A DNA stretch of 15,766 nucleotides from Stomatobaculum longum (GTDB lineage: Bacteria; Bacillota; Clostridia; Lachnospirales; Lachnospiraceae): positions 1-15,766 of the forward strand of contig CAJPKN010000026.1 of the NCBI GenBank assembly GCA_905370385.1. The letters run 5' to 3'. Below the pieces are notes generated by a model. It saw nothing but the letters and a program-made list of their open reading frames with translations. It ran no database searches and was not told the DNA's origin. Positions 8,413 to 14,671 of the stretch are shown piece by piece. The translations under genes were made by a program, and so were the position numbers. The number at the start of each line of letters is the position of its first letter. Positions within the stretch are counted from its first letter, which is position 1.

Positions 8413-10517
8413 TATTGAGATTAGGCTCCTACTTACAGGATCGCTATGAAATTATAGAGCTCATAGGTAGCGGCGGTATGGCGGAAGTGTACCGCGCATT
8501 TTGTCACAAAATGCAACGCACGGTCGCAATCAAGGTGCTCAAGGAAGAGTACAACGACAACGCGGATTTTATTAAGCGTTTTACCCAGGAGGCCCTGGCC
8601 GCTGCGCAACTTTCTCATCCCAATCTGGTCAATGTCTATGAGGTGGAACACACGGACGGGTTCTACTACATCGTCATGGAGTTTGTGGACGGCATCACGC
8701 TGAAAGAGTACATTCATCAGAAGGGAAAACTCGAGCAACGGGAGGCGGTCGGCATCGCGATTCAGGTTGCAAACGGCCTTGCGGAAGTACACCGTCGCGG
8801 CATTGTGCACCGCGACGTAAAACCGCAGAATATGATTATCTCGAGCGACGGCAAGGTAAAACTGGCCGACTTCGGCATTGCGCGCATGGTCTCCACGGAA
8901 ACCATGTCGCAGGAGGCCATGGGTTCCGTCCACTATATTTCGCCGGAACACGCCCAGGGAAAGGCGACCGATGCGCGCAGCGACCTCTACTCCCTCGGTA
9001 TTTGTCTCTATGAAATGGTCACGGGAACCGTACCGTTTGACGGCGCGGAGGCAGTCACCATTCTTCTTGCGCAGCTGAATCAGAATCCGCCTTCCCCGCG
9101 TTCTCTGAATCCGGAGATATCTCTGAGCCTTGAGCGCATCATCTTAAAGAGTCTGGAGAAGGATCCGCGGGCGCGATATCAGAGCGCGGCGGAGTTGATA
9201 CGGGACCTCGAGACCGCAGTGCAGAATCCCACGGCGCTGCCGCCGAGTATGCAGGCCGCAGCGGCCGTAGGCGGAGATACCATACGCTTTAACGCAAAGG
9301 ATTTTGCGGGACAGCAGACGCTTCTGGCGGAAGACAGCTTCCCCGAACCCGATACCGCGGAAACGGAAGAGAGGGGCGAGGACGATGAGAACAACTCCGC
9401 CGATCGCCGTCTCAACAAACTGATTAAGGCGGTCGGAACAGCGCTTCTCATTCTCTTGCTCGGCGGCGGTGTTGCGGCCGGACTCATACTCTCCGGCAGT
9501 CTTCGCGAGCGCGACGGCAAGAATGAGAGTGAGAGCGCGGAAACGGAGCAAAGTTCCGCGTTGAACGACAAGCAGGCCTATGCGCCGTATCTCATCGGCC
9601 TCAGCAGCAAGGAGGCGGAAGAAGCGCTGAAAGAAGAGGACCTCACGCTGGTCATTCAGCTCAGAAAGAACTCCGATCAATTCCCGAAGGACACTGTCAT
9701 CGAGCAGGAACCGAAGCCGGGCAGTGTCGTGCAGAAAAACAGCAAGGTCTATGTGACGCTGAGTCTCGGTGTCGCGGAATTTGAGCTTTCGGAATTGAAT
9801 CTGGTCGGCGCAGAGGAAGAGAGCGCAAAGAAGACCTTGACGGAGAAGGGCTTTTCCGTGGAAGAGAAGAGCGAGTACTCCGATACCGTCGAAAAGGGAA
9901 AAGTGGCACGTTTAAGCCCCGAGAAGGTGAAAAAGGGAGAAACCGTAACCATAGTGCTTTCGCTCGGCAAGGAGCCGGAGAAAACGAAGATGCCGGATCT
10001 TACGTATAACACCGAAGAAAGCGCAAAACAGGCACTCACCGAGGCGGGACTGCAGCTCGGCACAGTGACCAAGGAGCACTCGGATACCGTACCGCAGGGC
10101 CAGGTCATACGGCAGAGCATAAGCAGCGGAACGGAGACGGAGAAAGGCAAGACGGTGGATTTGGTGCTCAGTGACGGGCCTAAGGTCACCTCGGTGGAAT
10201 CAACGCAGGCGAGCGAGTCTTCGTCCCGCTATGTCGCGTCTATTGACACAAACTTTACACTCTCCAATTTAATCGGACCGGATTCCGGTGCGACCAGCGT
10301 CACGGTCATGGTGCGCCTGCGCCAGGATGTGAACGGACAGACGGTGTATCGCACGCTCATGGAGCCGCGCACCATCCGGGGAGATGCCATTCTGCCGCTG
10401 CGCTTCCGCACCATTGAGGGCGCCTACGGCGTGGACATGGGCTATGTGGAAATTGTTCGGACGGACAACGGACAGGTACTGCAGAGCTTCGATGTGCAGT
10501 TCTTCAAGGTACAATAA
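8409..10517 (+). CDS. prkC: PASTA-domain Ser/Thr protein kinase PrkC/PknB/Stk
   Basis: This transmembrane eukaryotic-type kinase senses muropeptides or lipid II outside and phosphorylates growth, wall and translation proteins inside. The kinase domain spans about 11-270: Gly-rich loop GSGGMAEVY, catalytic lysine K42 (VAIKVL), HRDVKPQN with D136, DFGIAR with D154, an activation loop with several Thr/Ser, and GSVHYISPEHAQG. An acidic linker precedes one transmembrane helix (about 341-362, VGTALLILLLGGGVAAGLIL). Three PASTA repeats follow at about 391-454, 457-520 and 525-590. Residues 591-702 form an extra extracellular domain of unknown function with beta-strand-like composition. Most of the 702-residue length is standard. 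A Shine-Dalgarno-like GAGAGGGGG lies just upstream within prpC. Confidence 0.96.
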   Translation: MILRLGSYLQDRYEIIELIGSGGMAEVYRAFCHKMQRTVAIKVLKEEYNDNADFIKRFTQEALAAAQLSHPNLVNVYEVEHTDGFYYIVMEFVDGITLKEYIHQKGKLEQREAVGIAIQVANGLAEVHRRGIVHRDVKPQNMIISSDGKVKLADFGIARMVSTETMSQEAMGSVHYISPEHAQGKATDARSDLYSLGICLYEMVTGTVPFDGAEAVTILLAQLNQNPPSPRSLNPEISLSLERIILKSLEKDPRARYQSAAELIRDLETAVQNPTALPPSMQAAAAVGGDTIRFNAKDFAGQQTLLAEDSFPEPDTAETEERGEDDENNSADRRLNKLIKAVGTALLILLLGGGVAAGLILSGSLRERDGKNESESAETEQSSALNDKQAYAPYLIGLSSKEAEEALKEEDLTLVIQLRKNSDQFPKDTVIEQEPKPGSVVQKNSKVYVTLSLGVAEFELSELNLVGAEEESAKKTLTEKGFSVEEKSEYSDTVEKGKVARLSPEKVKKGETVTIVLSLGKEPEKTKMPDLTYNTEESAKQALTEAGLQLGTVTKEHSDTVPQGQVIRQSISSGTETEKGKTVDLVLSDGPKVTSVESTQASESSSRYVASIDTNFTLSNLIGPDSGATSVTVMVRLRQDVNGQTVYRTLMEPRTIRGDAILPLRFRTIEGAYGVDMGYVEIVRTDNGQVLQSFDVQFFKVQ

Positions 10518-10520
10518 ACC

Positions 10521-11390
10521 ATGCGTGGAAAAATCATCAAAGGCATTGCAGGCTTTTATCTGGTGGATTGCGACGGCGAGGTCCTGACCTGCAAGGCGCG
10601 GGGGCTTTTCCGGAAGCAGGGAGAAAAGCCCTTGGTCGGCGATCTCGCGGAAGTGGAGGCTGCGCAGACCAGCGAGTCGGAGGCAAATATCGTAGCTCTC
10701 TTGCCGCGGCGAAACCGCCTCATACGCCCGGCGGTCAGCAATGTGGACCGGGCACTGCTCGTCATGGCGGTGCGCACCCCGGACCCGCAGTTTTATCTGC
10801 TCGACCAATATTTGGTCACCATGGAACTACAGGGCATTCCTGCGGCAATTTTGTTTACCAAAGAGGACTTGGACGGCGGAGAACTCGCGGACTACCGCAG
10901 ACGCTACGAAACGGCGGGATATCCCGTCTTTTCGGTCTGCGCCGAAAACGGCAGCGGCATTGAGGAACTGCGCGGTTTTCTTGCGGGAAAAACCACGGTG
11001 CTCGCGGGTCCGTCCGGTGTCGGGAAATCCACACTTACCAATCTGCTCTGCCCCGAAGCGAAAATGGAGACGGGAGAGCTGAGCCGCAAAAATGCGCGCG
11101 GCAAACAGACCACGCGTCACACGGAGCTGTTTTGTCTCGGCGAAAACAGTTATTTGCTCGACACGCCGGGCTTTACGGCCCTGGAAGTAAAGACAGACGA
11201 AGCGGGACTGAAACAGGCCTTTCCGGAATTCCGTTCCTTGGAAGGGCAGTGTCGGTTTACGGGCTGCAATCACCGCGCTGAGCCTAACTGTGCCGTCAAG
11301 GCGGCGGTGGAACGCGGAGACATCGCAGAGAGCCGCTATGAGAGCTATCGAAAGATGGCAGAAGAAATTGCGGAGAGGAGAAAGTATTGA
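10521..11390 (+). CDS. rsgA: Small ribosomal subunit biogenesis GTPase RsgA
   Basis: This is a circularly permuted GTPase that checks late 30S subunit maturation. The 289 residues begin with an OB-fold (about 1-70). The permuted G motifs follow: G4 as TKED (113-116), G1 as GPSGVGKST (163-171), the switch-region TTRH and G3 as DTPG (214-217). The C-terminal zinc site is C244, C249, H251 and C257 (Cx4CxHx5C). The G4 threonine in place of asparagine is, as I recall, also found in B. subtilis YloQ, so activity is not in doubt. The gene starts 3 bp after prkC and has only a weak AAGGT upstream, suggesting translation depends on coupling to prkC. It follows the kinase/phosphatase pair as in B. subtilis, where RsgA (CpgA) is a PrkC substrate. 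Confidence 0.95.
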   Translation: MRGKIIKGIAGFYLVDCDGEVLTCKARGLFRKQGEKPLVGDLAEVEAAQTSESEANIVALLPRRNRLIRPAVSNVDRALLVMAVRTPDPQFYLLDQYLVTMELQGIPAAILFTKEDLDGGELADYRRRYETAGYPVFSVCAENGSGIEELRGFLAGKTTVLAGPSGVGKSTLTNLLCPEAKMETGELSRKNARGKQTTRHTELFCLGENSYLLDTPGFTALEVKTDEAGLKQAFPEFRSLEGQCRFTGCNHRAEPNCAVKAAVERGDIAESRYESYRKMAEEIAERRKY

Positions 11391-12067
11391 TGAATTATCG
11401 TTTGACGCCGTCGCTCCTGTCGGCCGATTTTACGGAACTCGGCAGTCAGATCGAGTTGCTCAAATCATTAGGGGTTCGCGCTTTGCACTGCGACATCATG
11501 GACGGGGATTTTGTGCCGAGCATTTCCTTCGGTATGCCGGTGCTTAAGTCCCTTCGAAAGAGAACGAATCTCTATTTGGATGCGCACCTCATGGTGACGG
11601 AACCGGACCGTTATATCGACGCCTTTGTCGAAGCGGGCGCGGACGGCATTACGGTGCATGCGGAGGCCTGCCGCCATTTGGACCGCACGGTGCAGCACAT
11701 CAAGGCCTGCGGCAAAAAAGCTGCGGTTGCCTTGAACCCGGCGACCCCGCTCGTTGTGCTCGAGGACATACTCCCGGAGCTCGATATGGTGCTCATCATG
11801 TCGGTGAATCCGGGCTTCGGCGGGCAGAGCTACATTCCGTACTGCACGGATAAGATTCGTAGACTGCGAGAACTCGCAGATCGAAAACATCCGGGACTTT
11901 CGATTCAGGTGGACGGCGGTGTGAACCGACAGACCTTGGACGAAGTACTGGAGGCGGGCGCAGACGATATTGTCGCGGGTTCCGCGGTTTTCGGCGGGGA
12001 TATCGCGGACAATGTTGCCTTTTTCCACGAGGGCTTTCAGCGCGCGGCGGCGCGGCAGCGAAAATGA
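11390..12067 (+). CDS. rpe: Ribulose-phosphate 3-epimerase
   Basis: The enzyme interconverts ribulose 5-phosphate and xylulose 5-phosphate in the pentose phosphate pathway. It is a (beta/alpha)8 barrel of 225 residues. Metal and catalytic residues are visible: H33 and D35 in LHCDIMDGDFVPSISFG, H66 in LDAHLMV, and D175 in QVDGGVN. MSVNPGFGGQSYI and IVAGSAVFG bind phosphate. An upstream in-frame TTG at 11387 (TTGA overlap with rsgA) could also start the protein, giving one extra residue. The ATG at 11390 (TGATG overlap) was preferred because GAGAGGAG at 11373-11380 is well spaced from it. The 3' end overlaps thiN by 4 bp. Confidence 0.96.
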   Translation: MNYRLTPSLLSADFTELGSQIELLKSLGVRALHCDIMDGDFVPSISFGMPVLKSLRKRTNLYLDAHLMVTEPDRYIDAFVEAGADGITVHAEACRHLDRTVQHIKACGKKAAVALNPATPLVVLEDILPELDMVLIMSVNPGFGGQSYIPYCTDKIRRLRELADRKHPGLSIQVDGGVNRQTLDEVLEAGADDIVAGSAVFGGDIADNVAFFHEGFQRAAARQRK

Positions 12068-12777
12068 GCTGTGCTCTTTTGATTGCGAGCACGCATGTGG
12101 ACTCCGTCTTTGCGGAGCGTGTGATTGCTCATTTAAGCCAAAATAACGGGATGCCGTACATGGTCGCTGCGGACGGAGGCCTTACGACCTTTGACGCCCT
12201 CGGAATCGCCCCCCGGCTCTTGGTCGGAGATTTTGACACCGTAAGACCCGAGCTCTTGGAACGCTATGTAAGTCGGGACGATATTGAGGTACTGCGGCAC
12301 AATCCGGTCAAGGATGACTCCGACCTCGCGCTTGCGGTCGAGGCGGTCGCAGAGAAGGGCTATACGGATATTTATGTTTTGGGGGCGCTCGGCGGTCGCT
12401 GCGATCACAGCCTTGCCAACATGCGTCTCTGTTATGCATGGAAGAAAAAAGGTGTGTCTTTATTTTTACTCGACCCGCAGAACCGCATTCGCTGCGTGCT
12501 CGCAAGTGAAGGAAAGTTTTTGCTTGAAAAAAGCGAGCAGTGGGGAACCTATCTCGCTTTTTTCCCAATCGGCGGCGCGGTCAATATCCATGCGCTGAGC
12601 GGTGTGCGCTATCCGCTCCGGGATTTTTGTCTTTGCGATAACACGGCGCCGACGCTCACCGTCAGCAATGAAATCACGGCGGAGCGCGCGGAATTGGAAC
12701 TTTCGGGAGATCCTGTGTCGGGACTCCTTATCATGGAAACCTGTGACAGAGAGGAGTCAAAATGGATCATGCCGTAA
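12064..12777 (+). CDS. thiN: Thiamine pyrophosphokinase (thiamine diphosphokinase)
   Basis: The enzyme transfers diphosphate from ATP to thiamine, yielding the cofactor thiamine diphosphate, which transketolase uses next to Rpe in the pentose phosphate pathway. Family motifs in the 237-residue product are VAADGGLTTFDALGIAP (D37), LVGDFDTV (D56, D58), VKDDSDLALAVE (D84, D85, D87) and LGALGGRCDHSLANM. The C-terminal beta domain (about 150-235) corresponds to the thiamine-binding part. It overlaps rpe by 4 bp and the following membrane-protein gene by 16 bp. The gene order rsgA-rpe-thiN is as in B. subtilis (yloQ-rpe-yloS). Confidence 0.93.
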   Translation: MSCALLIASTHVDSVFAERVIAHLSQNNGMPYMVAADGGLTTFDALGIAPRLLVGDFDTVRPELLERYVSRDDIEVLRHNPVKDDSDLALAVEAVAEKGYTDIYVLGALGGRCDHSLANMRLCYAWKKKGVSLFLLDPQNRIRCVLASEGKFLLEKSEQWGTYLAFFPIGGAVNIHALSGVRYPLRDFCLCDNTAPTLTVSNEITAERAELELSGDPVSGLLIMETCDREESKWIMP

Positions 12778-13262
12778 GCTGGTTTGCGACGACCTTCGGC
12801 AATAAAATTTCGGCGGAGGCGGTGACCTTCATTGTCTCGCTGCTGCCCATACTGGAGTGCAGGGGCGGCTTGTTGCTTGCGTCCATGCTCAAGGTGAATC
12901 TCTTAAAGGCAATACCGCTGGTCATTCTCGGGAACATACTCCCGATACCCTTTGTACTGCTTTTTATGCGGCATATTTTGAATTTTATGCGCCGTTTTTC
13001 GTTTTCGCGTCCCCTGGTCGAGTGGCTTGAAAAACGCGCGCAGAATAAATCCGCGAGTTTAAAACGCGGCGAGTTCTGGGGTCTCCTGCTGTTTGTGGGA
13101 ATTCCGCTTCCGGGAACCGGCGGTTGGACAGGCGCACTTGTCGCCAGTTTAATGGAAATGGACTTTAAAAAGGCGATGCTTGCGATTTCGCTCGGCGTAC
13201 TCCTTGCCACCTTTATCATGTCCGTTGTTTCTTACGGCTTGTTGGGACTTTTGTTTCACTGA
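12762..13262 (+). CDS. Small multi-pass membrane protein, PF06695 ('small multidrug export') family
   Basis: This 166-residue protein is very hydrophobic, with likely membrane segments at about 20-42, 48-70, 104-128 and 138-163. Two family-type motifs stand out. LPILECRGGLLLA lies near the first helix, and FVGIPLPGTGGWTGALVASLMEM enters a re-entrant-like segment before the third. These fit the PF06695/COG2426 family. The 'multidrug export' label of that family is weakly founded, and I recall structure-prediction work grouping it with DedA-like lipid transporters; no substrate can be read from the sequence. The ATG at 12762 has GAGGAG at 12751-12756 and lies inside the thiN 3' end (16-bp overlap, different frame). 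It is the last gene before a terminator-like hairpin. Confidence 0.85.
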   Translation: MDHAVSWFATTFGNKISAEAVTFIVSLLPILECRGGLLLASMLKVNLLKAIPLVILGNILPIPFVLLFMRHILNFMRRFSFSRPLVEWLEKRAQNKSASLKRGEFWGLLLFVGIPLPGTGGWTGALVASLMEMDFKKAMLAISLGVLLATFIMSVVSYGLLGLLFH

Positions 13263-13271
13263 ACCGGAGAG

Positions 13272-13312
13272 GACAAGCGGGGAAGTCGCCCTGCTTGTCT
13301 AGCTTTCGTTTT
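13272..13312 (+). terminator. Probable intrinsic terminator ending the murF-to-PF06695 gene train
   Basis: GACAAGCGGGG (13272-13282) pairs with CCCTGCTTGTC (13289-13299), giving an 11-bp stem with one G-U pair and the loop AAGTCG. The following tract (TAGCTTTCGTTTT) is T-rich but interrupted, so termination may be partial. It starts 10 bp after the stop of the PF06695 gene. The 3' arm overlaps the -35 box of the next promoter. Confidence 0.72.
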
Positions 13313-13323
13313 CGGTGTATAAT
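13295..13323 (+). promoter_or_regulatory. Sigma-A-type promoter for serS-guaB
   Basis: TTGTCT (13295-13300, 4 of 6 matches to TTGACA) and a perfect TATAAT (13318-13323) are separated by exactly 17 bp. Transcription would start near 13330, leaving a leader of about 43 nt before serS. That leader is too short for a T-box, the usual regulator of aminoacyl-tRNA synthetase genes in Firmicutes. Confidence 0.75.
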
Positions 13324-13357
13324 CGGTTAAATCTTTTTTGCGGGCAAAGAAGCGCTT

Positions 13358-13365
13358 AGGAGGAG
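13358..13365 (+). promoter_or_regulatory. Strong ribosome binding site of serS
   Basis: AGGAGGAG lies 7 bp before the ATG at 13373. It fixes the serS start and predicts high translation. Confidence 0.85.
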
Positions 13366-13372
13366 AAAAGGC

Positions 13373-14656
13373 ATGATAGATATTCGGTTCCTGCGGGAAA
13401 ATCCGGAGGCAGTGAAGGAGAACATTCGAAAGAAGTTTCAGGAGCAAAAGCTCCCGCTGGTCGATGAGGTAATTGCGCTCGACGAAGAGAGTCGCAAGAC
13501 ACAGGCGGAGGCGGATCAGCTTCGCAGCGACCGAAATAAAATCTCGAAAAGCATAGGCGCTCTGATGGGGCAGGGAAAGAAGGAAGAGGCAGAGGCGGCA
13601 AAACAGGAAGTGGCCGCAATCAATGCGCGCCTCTCGGAGCTTGAGCCCAGAGAGGCAGAGATCGCGGCGCGAATCCGTGATATTATGCTCACCATTCCGC
13701 AGATGATGGATTCCTCCGTGCCGATCGGCAAGGACGATTCCTGCAACGTGGAAGTGCAGCGCTACGGCGAGCCTGTGGTTCCGGACTTTGAGATTCCTTA
13801 CCACACCGAGATTATGGAGCGCTTAAACGGCATTGACTTAGAGGCAGCTGGCAAGGTTGCGGGCAACGGTTTCTACTACCTGCTCGGCGATGTCGCGAGA
13901 CTGCACTCTGCGGTGCTGAGCTACGCGCGCGACTTTATGATCGATCGCGGATTCACCTATGTAATTCCGCCCTATATGATTCACTCCGATGTCGTGACCG
14001 GTGTAATGAGCTTCCCCGAGATGGATGCAATGATGTATAAAATCGAGGGTGAGGATCTCTATCTGATCGGCACCAGCGAGCACTCCATGATAGGCCGCTT
14101 CATTGACAGCCTGAACGAGGAGGAAAAGCTCCCCTATACGCTGACCTCCTTCTCTCCCTGCTTCCGCAAGGAGAAGGGCGCACACGGCATTGAAGAGCGC
14201 GGTGTGTACCGCATTCACCAGTTTGAGAAGCAGGAGATGATTGTCATCTGCAAGCCGGAGGAGTCGATGCACTGGTACGAGAAGCTCTGGCAGAACACGG
14301 TGGATTTCTTCCGGAGCCTGGATATTCCGGTCAGAACGCTTGAGTGCTGCTCCGGCGATCTCGCGGACTTAAAGGTTAAGAGCTGCGATGTCGAGGCGTG
14401 GAGCCCGCGCCAGAAGAAGTACTTTGAGGTGGGCAGCTGCTCGAACCTCGGCGATGCGCAGGCGCGCCGTCTCCGCATCCGTGTGAAGGGCGCGGACGGC
14501 AAGAAGTACCTCGCACATACCCTGAACAATACCTGCGTCGCACCGCCGCGCATGCTGATTGCCTTCCTTGAGAACAATTTGCAGGCGGACGGATCGGTTC
14601 GCATTCCCGAAGCACTTCGTCCCTACATGGGCGGCAAGTCTGAGCTGAGAGCTTGA
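13373..14656 (+). CDS. serS: Seryl-tRNA synthetase, archaeal-like catalytic core
   Basis: The enzyme charges tRNA(Ser), and also tRNA(Sec) where present, with serine. The 427 residues begin with the usual N-terminal coiled-coil arm (MIDIRFLRENPEAVKENI, helices to about 110) that grips the long variable arm of tRNA(Ser). The class II core follows: GNGFYYLLGDVARL, VIPPYM, motif 2 from F264-R265 (FRKEKGAHGIEERGVYRIHQFEK) and motif 3 around R393 (TLNNTCVAPPRMLIAFLENN). Several blocks differ from typical bacterial SerRS and look archaeal or eukaryotic: TSEH at 234-237 instead of T(A/S)EVPL, DVEAWSPRQ, and LNNTCVAPPR instead of LNGSGLAVGR. Motifs needed for catalysis seem intact, so it should be active. 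It has its own promoter and lies 15 bp upstream of guaB. Confidence 0.95.
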   Translation: MIDIRFLRENPEAVKENIRKKFQEQKLPLVDEVIALDEESRKTQAEADQLRSDRNKISKSIGALMGQGKKEEAEAAKQEVAAINARLSELEPREAEIAARIRDIMLTIPQMMDSSVPIGKDDSCNVEVQRYGEPVVPDFEIPYHTEIMERLNGIDLEAAGKVAGNGFYYLLGDVARLHSAVLSYARDFMIDRGFTYVIPPYMIHSDVVTGVMSFPEMDAMMYKIEGEDLYLIGTSEHSMIGRFIDSLNEEEKLPYTLTSFSPCFRKEKGAHGIEERGVYRIHQFEKQEMIVICKPEESMHWYEKLWQNTVDFFRSLDIPVRTLECCSGDLADLKVKSCDVEAWSPRQKKYFEVGSCSNLGDAQARRLRIRVKGADGKKYLAHTLNNTCVAPPRMLIAFLENNLQADGSVRIPEALRPYMGGKSELRA

Positions 14657-14671
14657 AAGGAGTAGAAGCAG

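Noticed and set aside
10857..10868. Non-canonical G4 motif TKED in RsgA as a sign of inactivity
   Set aside because: TKxD is, as I recall, found in B. subtilis YloQ too, and all other G motifs and the zinc site are intact.
13263..13372. Possible T-box leader upstream of serS
   Set aside because: The whole intergenic space is 110 bp and the predicted leader only about 43 nt. There is no room for Stem I and the antiterminator, and the hairpin at 13272-13299 lies upstream of the -10 box.
13373..13740. CGA arginine codons in the first part of serS but few later, suggesting a mosaic gene
   Set aside because: The counts are small and the protein is continuous with a normal SerRS domain order, so the shift is more likely chance or expression-related codon choice.
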